DNA from: Candidatus Methanomethylophilaceae archaeon
GTDB taxonomy: Archaea; Thermoplasmatota; Thermoplasmata; Methanomassiliicoccales; Methanomethylophilaceae
Length of the DNA stretch: 5,783 nucleotides
Reading direction: 5' to 3'
Assembly: GCA_013329105.1 (NCBI GenBank)
Contig: DUKW01000119.1
Coordinates: 1 to 5,783, forward strand
Of the stretch, positions 1-4,906 are shown in pieces. The translations under genes and the position numbers were made by a program. The stretch's first letter is position 1, and each line of letters opens with the position of its first letter. The notes below the pieces were generated by a model, which did not search any database, was not told where the DNA came from, and saw nothing but the letters and a program-made list of their open reading frames with translations.

Positions 1-97
1 CGGCACTGAGATAGTAAAAAACTACAGCCAGAGTAACCCCTGTGACTAGACCAAACCAAAAACCCCATCCCATTGCAGTGTTCAAAGCTTTATCCAT
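1..97 (-). CDS. Small membrane protein, 5' part only (partial)
   Basis: An open frame begins at the ATG at 97-95 and continues for 32 codons to the window edge without a stop. The protein starts MDKALNTAMGWGFWFG and continues as a hydrophobic stretch rich in Val, Leu, Thr, Gly and aromatic residues, from about residue 10 to residue 32. This looks like a membrane segment beginning right after a short cytoplasmic N-terminus. Its start overlaps the end of purB by 8 nt in another frame, and a full GGAGG Shine-Dalgarno site lies 8 nt upstream inside purB, so co-transcription and coupled translation with purB are likely. I do not recognise the family and cannot tell its full length. Because only the N-terminus is visible, it could be a single-span peptide or the first helix of a larger membrane protein. 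Confidence 0.6.
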   Translation of the reverse strand, partial: MDKALNTAMGWGFWFGLVTGVTLAVVFYYLSA

Positions 98-1457
98 CGC
101 TCCGTCCTCCGAATTTAGACTCGACCTCCGCAACGATCATGTCTACAATCTCAGGGGCTCCGCCTATATAGTTGGCAGGATCCATCAAAGAATCGATCTC
201 CTCATCACTGAGTAAAGATGCCACTATCTCTGTCCTTTTCAAAACCTCGGCCAGGTATTCTCCCTTTGCACTGGCCTCCATAGCTGCCTCCCTCACGATC
301 TCATGTGCCTCCTGGCGGCCTATGCCTTTGGCAGTCAGAGCCATCATGACAGGTTCAGCCATGATCAACCCCTTTGCACTCTCTATGTTCTGGAGCATCC
401 TCTCCCTATCCACATGTATATGCTGGAATACATCTTTCATTTTTACTAGAATATCGTCCACAAGTGTGAATACATGTGGAAGTATGAACCTCTCTGCACT
501 GGAGTTGCTGAGGTCCCTCTCATGCCAGAGAATCTGACTTTCGAACATGGGCGTAACGAATCCGCGTGCGATACGGGCCAATCCGCAGATGTTTTCTGAC
601 ACGATGGGGTTTTTCTTTTGTGCCATAGTTGAACTGCCAACCTGTTTGCTCACGTCGAAGGACTCACTAACCTCTCCAATCTCCGAACGTTGGAGATTGC
701 GGACTTCGGTGGCAAACCTCTCACAAGATGTGGCTATGTTTGCAAGCAGACATATTAATTCGCTATATCTGTCCCGCCCCACAACCTGTGTCGCAGCAAG
801 CTCATATGTTATTCCAAGATAATCCATAACCATCTCCTGGATCTTCAAAAAGTCATTACCGAGGGCAGCACCGGTCCCTACGGCTCCCGCCATCTTTCCG
901 GCGCATGCCCGTGGGCGGACCTCAATCAATCGATCATGGTGGCGGAGTAGTTCTGATATATATCCAGCTATTTTGAAACCGTATGTTATTGGTATGGCAA
1001 ACTGTGCATGGGTCCTCCCTACCTGCAGAGTGTTCCTCTCTCTCTTAGCGAGATCAGCAAGAGTAAGGGTAAGGGCTTCGATATCGTCCTGAATTATCTT
1101 CATGGCTGCCTTGATCTGCATGGCCGTCGCGGTGTCCACTATGTCATTAGATGTCGCACCGAGATGGACGTATTTTCCCGCCTCACCGCACTGCTCAGAG
1201 AGTGCCTTGACCAACGCCATCACATCATGGCGTGTCTCCATCTCTATTTCTTTTACCCGCTCGATACTGACTGCATTGAGATTGGCTTTCTCGATTATCT
1301 TCAGGGCAGCTTCTTGGGGTATGTTACCGAGTCTTGCGTGAGCGCGAGCAAGCGCCGCCTCTACATCCATCTGATATTGGAGACGGCTCTGCTCCTCGAA
1401 TATCGATTTCATCTCCATTCGGCCATACCGAAAGTCAAGTGGACAGAGATTACTCAT
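90..1457 (-). CDS. purB: Adenylosuccinate lyase
   Basis: This enzyme of the fumarase/aspartase superfamily cleaves SAICAR to AICAR and adenylosuccinate to AMP, each time releasing fumarate; it is cytosolic and normally a homotetramer. Seen in the 455-residue product: the opening PLDFRYG typical of PurB, TRHD at 75-78 with a conserved His, TSND at 102-105, GRTHAQ at 147-152 with the catalytic-acid His, KMAGAVGTG at about 188-196, and the superfamily signature GSSTMAQKKNP at 274-284, whose Ser is the expected general base. Length is normal and all key motifs are present. An in-frame GTG two codons upstream (1463-1461) is an alternative start. I prefer the ATG because it leaves the usual short leader before the PLDFRYG motif. 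There is no clear Shine-Dalgarno site, and a TATA box about 25 nt upstream suggests a leaderless or nearly leaderless mRNA. The small membrane protein gene overlaps its 3' end. Confidence 0.96.
   Translation of the reverse strand: MSNLCPLDFRYGRMEMKSIFEEQSRLQYQMDVEAALARAHARLGNIPQEAALKIIEKANLNAVSIERVKEIEMETRHDVMALVKALSEQCGEAGKYVHLGATSNDIVDTATAMQIKAAMKIIQDDIEALTLTLADLAKRERNTLQVGRTHAQFAIPITYGFKIAGYISELLRHHDRLIEVRPRACAGKMAGAVGTGAALGNDFLKIQEMVMDYLGITYELAATQVVGRDRYSELICLLANIATSCERFATEVRNLQRSEIGEVSESFDVSKQVGSSTMAQKKNPIVSENICGLARIARGFVTPMFESQILWHERDLSNSSAERFILPHVFTLVDDILVKMKDVFQHIHVDRERMLQNIESAKGLIMAEPVMMALTAKGIGRQEAHEIVREAAMEASAKGEYLAEVLKRTEIVASLLSDEEIDSLMDPANYIGGAPEIVDMIVAEVESKFGGRSDG
106..110 (-). 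promoter_or_regulatory. Shine-Dalgarno site of the small membrane protein
   Basis: On the minus strand GGAGG ends 8 nt before the ATG at 97-95 and lies within the last codons of purB. It is a perfect match to the anti-SD core and is the main reason for believing that the overlapping downstream frame is a real gene. Confidence 0.65.
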
Positions 1458-1482
1458 GGTCACGGTTTCTGATTAGGAATTC

Positions 1483-1492
1483 AATATAAATA
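1483..1492 (-). promoter_or_regulatory. Archaeal TATA box of purB
   Basis: Read on the minus strand this is TATTTATATT. Its centre lies about 25 nt before the GTG at 1463 and about 30 nt before the ATG at 1457. Archaeal transcription normally starts 22-28 nt downstream of the TATA centre, so the transcript should begin at or just before the start codon. That fits the missing Shine-Dalgarno site. Confidence 0.65.
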
Positions 1493-1589
1493 GTATTGCC
1501 GAATAAAGATCATCTGGCCTCATTGATTTTGTTCTATTGGCCTAAAGAAAGTCGGAAAAACGTCTGGGGGAACAAAAATTTCGTAGAAA

Positions 1590-1605
1590 ATGTTATAAAT
1601 AACAT
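1590..1605. promoter_or_regulatory. 16-bp palindrome, possible operator or upstream TATA box
   Basis: ATGTTATAAATAACAT is a perfect 7-bp inverted repeat around a 2-nt centre, in the divergent region between purB and the coiled-coil gene. It contains a TATA-like core (TTATAAAT) preceded by the purine-rich GTAGAAAA, so it could be a second plus-strand promoter starting near 1622-1626 with a leader of about 48 nt. Alternatively it is a protein-binding dyad about 31 nt upstream of the nearer TATA box. The AT-rich background makes chance symmetry possible. The rest of 1493-1671 holds no gene that I can see. Confidence 0.35.
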
Positions 1606-1635
1606 GCTTTATGTCCAAGCGTTGGCGGTCCTTCT

Positions 1636-1643
1636 TTTATATA
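1636..1643 (+). promoter_or_regulatory. Archaeal TATA box of the coiled-coil gene
   Basis: TTTATATA is centred about 32 nt before the ATG at 1672. The expected transcription start is near 1664-1668, leaving a leader of only about 4-8 nt. The sequence before the start codon has no good Shine-Dalgarno site, in keeping with near-leaderless translation. The bases just upstream are pyrimidine-rich, so there is no obvious BRE. Confidence 0.6.
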
Positions 1644-1671
1644 GGGGCTGTACAAGACTGAGCGTGGACTT

Positions 1672-2541
1672 ATGACCGAACTCTTGGAGGAGCTTGAACA
1701 AAAGCGAAATTTAGCCAATAATGACGCTGAGAAACATAGGCGTTTGAGAGATGAGCTCAACAAACAGACCAAAGAATGGGTAACTAAGAGGGATTCCCTT
1801 AATTCCCAAGTACGTGAACTCGTCGATGAGGCAGCAAAACACCGCGACTTACGGGATGAGCTGAACGAAAAAGTCCGTGAAGCCAAAGACCGCAGGGATG
1901 AGTGGAATAAAAAGGTGAGCGAGCTTAACGAACTCGTCAATAAACTCCGTGCTGAGCAGCCTAAAGACAAAGGACCATCTCTTAAGAAGCTTAAGAAGGA
2001 GCTAAACGATCTTGAGTTTAGGCATATGACCTCCTCCCTCTCCAAAGAAAAGGAGCAGGAGCTCATTGAACTGATGAAAAAACTTGTAAGACAGATCGAA
2101 GAAAAGGAGAAAGAGATCTCTGAAGATAGTGAACTTGGTTCAGCCGTTGCCGAACTGCGTGAGGCAAGAGAGCAAGCAGAATTTTATCACCGTCAAGTTT
2201 CTGAGTACGCGGAAAAGGCCCAAGAGCAACACGATATGATGATAAACCTTTACGATCAGGCGGACAAACTTCGCAAAGAGGCTGATGCAGCACAGGAAAA
2301 GTTCATCGAGACCAAGCTTCTAGCCGATGAGGAGCATCGGAAACATATCGAGATGATAAAGCAGGTCCACGATTACGATAAGATGATCAGCGGACTTAGG
2401 CAGAAACAGAAAAAGGCCAAGAAAAAGAAAGAGGAGTCCGCGGTAATGAAAGAAGCTGAGAGCATCTTCGACAAGTTCAAGGCTGGAGAGAAACTCAGCA
2501 CCGAAGACCTGATGACCCTTCAGAAATCCGGATATCTTTAA
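1672..2541 (+). CDS. Archaeal coiled-coil protein of the COG1340 type, function unknown
   Basis: The 289-residue product is almost entirely charged helix (Lys, Glu, Arg, Asp, with Leu or Val in heptad positions) and has no signal peptide, membrane segment or cysteine cluster. Residues 1-92 form a first coiled coil built from an RDxLN-type repeat. A Pro/Gly-containing break near 97-102 (PKDKGPS) leads to the stretch RHMTSSLSKEKEQELIELMK at about 117-136, then a second long coiled coil to about residue 240, a Lys-rich patch (KQKKAKKKKE, about 244-253), and a short C-terminal module ending KLSTEDLMTLQKSGYL. This layout, and particularly the TSxLSxExE stretch and the closing GEKLSTEDL, matches my memory of the archaeal COG1340 coiled-coil family. 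Some members carry the database label phosphoserine phosphatase, but I see no phosphatase motif here, so that name should not be used. It appears to be a single-gene unit with its own promoter. A structural, nucleic-acid- or ribosome-associated role is possible but is only a guess. Confidence 0.88.
   Translation: MTELLEELEQKRNLANNDAEKHRRLRDELNKQTKEWVTKRDSLNSQVRELVDEAAKHRDLRDELNEKVREAKDRRDEWNKKVSELNELVNKLRAEQPKDKGPSLKKLKKELNDLEFRHMTSSLSKEKEQELIELMKKLVRQIEEKEKEISEDSELGSAVAELREAREQAEFYHRQVSEYAEKAQEQHDMMINLYDQADKLRKEADAAQEKFIETKLLADEEHRKHIEMIKQVHDYDKMISGLRQKQKKAKKKKEESAVMKEAESIFDKFKAGEKLSTEDLMTLQKSGYL
1747..1923 (+). repeat. Heptad-locked RDxLN protein repeat inside the coiled-coil gene
   Basis: The pattern R-D-x-(L/W)-N-x-x-(V/T)-x-E occurs four times, starting at residues 26 (RDELNKQTKE), 40 (RDSLNSQVRE), 61 (RDELNEKVRE) and 75 (RDEWNKKVSE). 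The spacings are 14, 21 and 14 residues, all multiples of seven, giving a 35-residue super-repeat that also includes KHRRLRDELN at 21 and KHRDLRDELN at 56. This suggests duplication of a five-heptad unit, with selection keeping the charged pattern in register. Confidence 0.8.
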
Positions 2542-2591
2542 AGATCGCTTCGGATTCAAACGCAAAACAACTTACTTAATTTCCATACATT

Positions 2592-2606
2592 AAGAAACGT
2601 TATATA
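2592..2606 (+). promoter_or_regulatory. Strong archaeal promoter (BRE + TATA) upstream of a candidate small RNA
   Basis: The purine-rich AAGAAACG (2592-2599) is directly followed by TTATATA (2600-2606), a good BRE-TATA pair on the plus strand. Transcription should begin at about 2628-2631, which is 115 nt or more before the srp54 start codon and just at the 5' edge of a sequence that can fold into a long hairpin. It could drive a separate small RNA, a long srp54 leader, or both. Confidence 0.55.
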
Positions 2607-2611
2607 CACCC

Positions 2612-2632
2612 CCCACAATTAAGTATTGTGGG
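2612..2632. promoter_or_regulatory. Perfect 8-bp dyad over the predicted transcription start, candidate operator
   Basis: CCCACAAT (2612-2619) and ATTGTGGG (2625-2632) are exact inverted repeats around the 5-nt centre TAAGT. The dyad starts 6 nt after the TATA box and reaches the predicted start point, the classic place for an archaeal repressor to block RNA polymerase recruitment. Because the left arm lies upstream of the expected start, the transcript should not contain both arms, so a DNA-binding site is likelier than an RNA hairpin for that promoter. Read-through RNA from the coiled-coil gene would contain both arms and could form a hairpin. Confidence 0.45.
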
Positions 2633-2690
2633 AGAAGGGGCCAGTCTGTAGAGTGCATCCCATCCCTTCTAAAGAACTGGCCCTCTTCCC
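2631..2690 (+). ncRNA. Candidate structured small RNA or srp54 leader RNA
   Basis: GGGCCAGT (2638-2645) pairs perfectly with ACTGGCCC (2676-2683). The stem continues outward as G2637-C2685, A2636-T2686, A2635-T2687, G2634-C2688, then G2632-C2689 and G2631-C2690, with single-base bulges at T2684 and A2633. This gives a 14-bp stem closing a 30-nt loop, in which TAGA (2649-2652) can pair with TCTA (2668-2671). An exclusive alternative is AGAAGGG (2633-2639) with CCCTTCT (2664-2670). A TATA box sits about 25 nt before the 5' edge, and a T-rich stretch (2693-2708) follows the 3' edge. It has no tRNA T-loop, no C/D boxes and no 3' ACA box, so I cannot assign a class. It might instead be a regulatory leader of srp54, or a fold with no function. 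A minus-strand transcript would fold similarly. Confidence 0.4.
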
Positions 2691-2705
2691 GCTTCCCTTT
2701 AAATC

Positions 2706-2713
2706 TTTATATT
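2706..2713 (+). promoter_or_regulatory. TATA box directly upstream of srp54
   Basis: TTTATATT is centred about 36 nt before the ATG at 2746, predicting a start at about 2734-2738 and a leader of roughly 10 nt. This would make the srp54 operon independent of the upstream small-RNA promoter. Confidence 0.5.
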
Positions 2714-2736
2714 AGCTCAGGGTTTTGAAGGATAAG

Positions 2737-2740
2737 GGTG
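2737..2740 (+). promoter_or_regulatory. Shine-Dalgarno site that supports the srp54 start at 2746
   Basis: GGTG, inside AAGGGTG, ends 5 nt before the ATG at 2746. It supports that ATG over the in-frame TTG at 2725, which would add seven residues with no counterpart in the family. Confidence 0.5.
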
Positions 2741-2745
2741 CAGTA

Positions 2746-4080
2746 ATGGTTCTAGAAGAATTGGGGAAATCACTCCGCAAAGCACTGGGACGCATAACGG
2801 ACGCCAGCAGTGTCGATGAGGATCTTATAAAAGAAGTATCAAAAGACCTCCAGCGTGCATTGCTGCAGGCCGATGTGAATGTGCAGCTCGTCCTCAGCAT
2901 CACCAAACGGGTAGAGGAGCGTGCTTTGCAGGAGCGGCCGCCTCCGGGCATGAGTGTAAAGGAGCACGTCATCAAAACGATATACGAAGAGCTTGTGGCT
3001 GTCCTTGACAAGGGAGAGCCCTTGCCAATGCGCAGCCAACGGATTATGCTGGTAGGTCTATATGGCCAGGGGAAGACTACTACTGCTGGTAAGCTTGCCT
3101 GGCAATGCTCCAAGAAAGGTTTCAAAGTCGGACTCATAGCTGCTGATGTGCACCGTCCTGCAGCCTACGAACAATTACTCCAGCTTGGAGAGAAGGTGGG
3201 CGTCGATGTTTACGGTGAGCCTGGAAAAAAAGATGCCCCAGGCATCGTCGAGAGGGGCCTTCACAAATTCAAAGACAAAAACGTCATAATAATCGATACC
3301 TCTGGGCGACATGCTTTGGAAGAAGATCTCATACAAGAGCTGAAGGATGTCGCTGCTGTGGCTAAGCCGGATGAAAAACTTCTGGTCCTTGACTCTCAGG
3401 TAGGTCAGCAGGCTGGGGTACAGGCTGCTGCCTTTCATGACGCCGTGGGTGTGACAGGCGTCGTACTCACCAAAATGGATGGGACCGCCAAGGGAGGCGG
3501 CGCACTGTCCGCTGTAGCGCAAACGAGGGCGCGCATAGTTTATATTGGCGTAGGTGAACAGATCCGTGATCTGGAGCCTTTCAATGCCAATCGCTTTATA
3601 TCCCGATTATTGGGCATGGGCGACCTGCAAGCCCTCATGGACCTAGCCAAAGAAAGTGTCACCGATGTGGACGTGGAGGAAACCTCCCGCAATATCATGT
3701 CCGGAAGGTTCACCCTTAAAGACATGTATAATCAAATGGAAGCGGTCAATAAAATGGGTCCACTGAAAAAAATCATGTCGATGATACCGGGTTTCGGCAA
3801 CGTCGAGGAGAAGATGGATCTTGAGAACTCACAGAAGAGACTGCGTAAATACAAGGTCATAATGGACTCCATGACCGAGGAGGAGATGGAAGACCCACGT
3901 ATAATAAAGGCCTCGAGGGTCAAACGCATAGCCATTGGCGCAGGCGTCAGTAGTAGCGACGTAAGAGAACTTATCAAACAATACAACCAAAGCAAAAAAA
4001 TGATGAAGGAGCTTATGGGCAACCGCAAGATGAGAAAACAGCTCATGAAACAAATGCAAAGCGGTGATATGGGGTTATGA
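2746..4080 (+). CDS. srp54: Signal recognition particle GTPase SRP54
   Basis: SRP54 binds signal sequences emerging from the ribosome, together with 7S RNA and SRP19, and docks on the receptor FtsY at the membrane in a GTP-dependent way. The 444-residue protein has normal length and the full N-G-M layout. The N domain (1 to about 88) opens MVLEELGKSL and contains ALLQADVNVQLV. The G domain has G1 GLYGQGKT at 104-111, G2 DVHRPAAY at 134-141, G3 DTSGR at 184-188, G4 TKMD at 242-245 and the closing GVGEQIRDLEPF at 268-279. The M domain begins near MGDLQALMDL (291) and includes the finger-loop region MGPLKKIMSMIPGFG (337-351) and the RNA-binding helix around RIAIGAGVSSSDVRELIKQY (394-413), followed by a Met/Lys-rich tail. 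Small deviations from my memory of the family: Tyr106 and Gln108 in the P-loop, ValHis in place of ThrTyr in DxxRPAA, and Ser186 in place of Ala in DTAGR. First gene of a four-gene run; trmY begins 1 nt after its stop. Confidence 0.98.
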   Translation: MVLEELGKSLRKALGRITDASSVDEDLIKEVSKDLQRALLQADVNVQLVLSITKRVEERALQERPPPGMSVKEHVIKTIYEELVAVLDKGEPLPMRSQRIMLVGLYGQGKTTTAGKLAWQCSKKGFKVGLIAADVHRPAAYEQLLQLGEKVGVDVYGEPGKKDAPGIVERGLHKFKDKNVIIIDTSGRHALEEDLIQELKDVAAVAKPDEKLLVLDSQVGQQAGVQAAAFHDAVGVTGVVLTKMDGTAKGGGALSAVAQTRARIVYIGVGEQIRDLEPFNANRFISRLLGMGDLQALMDLAKESVTDVDVEETSRNIMSGRFTLKDMYNQMEAVNKMGPLKKIMSMIPGFGNVEEKMDLENSQKRLRKYKVIMDSMTEEEMEDPRIIKASRVKRIAIGAGVSSSDVRELIKQYNQSKKMMKELMGNRKMRKQLMKQMQSGDMGL

Positions 4081-4081
4081 G

Positions 4082-4672
4082 ATGAGGCGTTTTGTCATAA
4101 TCGGCCACCGCGCTGATACCACAGGTAACTTCAAGCTAGATGATGTCTGTGGCGGCGCGGGACGCCTTGATGTACTGATCCGCTGCGTCAATTCCGCATT
4201 CTTTCTCTCTCACTCCATACGCCGTGATGTGGAGGTATTCCTTATTCTACAAGGTGGAGAGGATGCCCCTAAAACGATCCGTTTTTGTGGGGATGAGCTG
4301 CGCTATCTAAATCCTGATGAACGCAGCACAGCATCCCTGATTCGCAACGCTCTTCTAAAAAAGGTAGCCGAAAAAGAAATACGAGCGTCCCCCGGCATAT
4401 ACGTTTCGCGCAAAAGTTTCGAAGAAATACTGGTTGACCTTGCAAAAGGAGGTGAACTCCTATATCTTAAAGAGAACGGAAAAGATATTCGTGATGTGCG
4501 ATTAGAAGGCGATCTGATCTTTGTACTAGGTGACGATAGAGACCTTAGCAAAGAGGAAGAGCGTATACTCTCCGTACATGCCAGTGAGACTTTGTCGCTT
4601 GGCCCTGCCTCCTATCATTCCGATCATTGCATAACTCTTGTAAACAATGAGCTAGATCGGCGGGGTTTATGA
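4082..4672 (+). CDS. trmY: tRNA pseudouridine-54 N1-methyltransferase
   Basis: TrmY is an archaeal SPOUT-class, SAM-dependent enzyme that makes N1-methylpseudouridine at position 54 of the tRNA T-loop, where bacteria have ribothymidine. The 196-residue product has the family's opening MRRFVIIGH, the stretch RLDVLIRCVNSAFFLSHSIR (28-47), KTIRFCGDELRYLNPDERST (64-83), the SAM-site loop GDLIFVLGDDRDLS (143-156) in the knotted half, and the C-terminal SLGPASYHSDHCITLVNNEL (172-191) that closes the trefoil knot. A longer in-frame GTG start at 4064 would lie inside srp54 and add six residues before the conserved MRRF, so I rejected it. The ATG is 1 nt after the srp54 stop, and a GGTGAT match to the anti-SD lies at 4063-4068 with GGGG nearer the start, which points to coupled translation. 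Confidence 0.96.
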   Translation: MRRFVIIGHRADTTGNFKLDDVCGGAGRLDVLIRCVNSAFFLSHSIRRDVEVFLILQGGEDAPKTIRFCGDELRYLNPDERSTASLIRNALLKKVAEKEIRASPGIYVSRKSFEEILVDLAKGGELLYLKENGKDIRDVRLEGDLIFVLGDDRDLSKEEERILSVHASETLSLGPASYHSDHCITLVNNELDRRGL

Positions 4673-4678
4673 GGAAAA

Positions 4679-4906
4679 ATGATTTTATCCTTTTTCGCTA
4701 TTGTCACAACAATGGTTGAGAAAATACCCCAGCACCGTCATTGTGAAAATTGCGGAAAGGCCTTTATAGGCGAGGGCAAATTCTGCGGTGAATCCTGCCA
4801 AGGGGAAAAGGAAAACAAACTCAAGGTTAAAAAACGCCAGCTCATGATCATATGGCTGATATCAGCTGCGGTGATAATAGGGGCACTCCTGACGGTGATA
4901 CTATGA
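4679..4906 (+). CDS. Tail-anchored zinc-ribbon protein (DUF2116-like)
   Basis: The 75-residue product has a single zinc-ribbon half-pair, HCENCGKAF (Cys22, Cys25) and FCGESC (Cys36, Cys40), a short Lys-rich linker (about 46-53), and a C-terminal hydrophobic helix (about 55-75) that ends the protein. This is a tail-anchored layout with the ribbon expected in the cytoplasm. The core MVEKIPQHRHCENCGKAF matches my memory of the archaeal DUF2116 zinc-ribbon family, whose function is unknown. The start is uncertain. The ATG at 4679 has GAGG 4 nt upstream and lies 6 nt after trmY, so I list it, but it adds 11 hydrophobic residues (MILSFFAIVTT) that I do not expect in the family. The ATG at 4712 gives the family-like MVEKIP start (64 residues) but has no Shine-Dalgarno site. 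The stop overlaps the next start (ATGA). Confidence 0.85.
   Translation: MILSFFAIVTTMVEKIPQHRHCENCGKAFIGEGKFCGESCQGEKENKLKVKKRQLMIIWLISAAVIIGALLTVIL
4894..4899 (+). promoter_or_regulatory. Shine-Dalgarno site of the coaD fusion gene
   Basis: GGTGAT, an exact match to part of the archaeal anti-SD complement, ends 3 nt before the ATG at 4903. Together with the 4-nt ATGA overlap it fixes the start and indicates coupled translation with the zinc-ribbon gene. Confidence 0.65.

Noticed and set aside
1008..1472. A 154-codon plus-strand frame, and other plus-strand frames at 172-537, 547-822 and 1102-1341
   Set aside because: All lie opposite purB, whose frame has complete enzyme motifs. Their products have no recognisable domain and look like antisense shadows.
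1515..1543. Two TGGCCT copies 23 bp apart in the purB promoter region
   Set aside because: Six-base direct repeats are too short to separate from chance, and the flanking bases do not match.
1593..2066. A 157-codon Ser/Leu-rich minus-strand frame opposite the coiled-coil gene
   Set aside because: The Ser-Leu-Phe-rich composition is what results from reading the complement of Lys/Glu-rich helix codons; no motif or start signal supports it.
2534..2545. ATCTTTAAAGAT palindrome at the stop of the coiled-coil gene, and the CTTAAT/ATTAAG pair at 2575-2594, as transcription terminators
   Set aside because: Both are short, AT-rich stems with no clear T-run after them, and such symmetry is common by chance in this composition.
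2631..2690. tRNA, C/D-box, H/ACA-box or 7S SRP RNA identity for the hairpin upstream of srp54
   Set aside because: There is no T-loop GTTCRA, no RTGATGA/CTGA boxes and no ACA near the 3' end; the long lower stem leaves no guide pocket, and the segment is far too short for 7S RNA.
2725..2745. A TTG start for srp54, seven codons upstream
   Set aside because: The added residues have no counterpart in SRP54, TTG is a poor start, and the ATG at 2746 has a GGTG site 5 nt upstream and begins with the family-typical MVLEELGKSL.
4064..4081. A GTG start for trmY inside the end of srp54
   Set aside because: It adds six residues before the conserved MRRF start and would itself overlap the GGTGAT site that serves the ATG at 4082.
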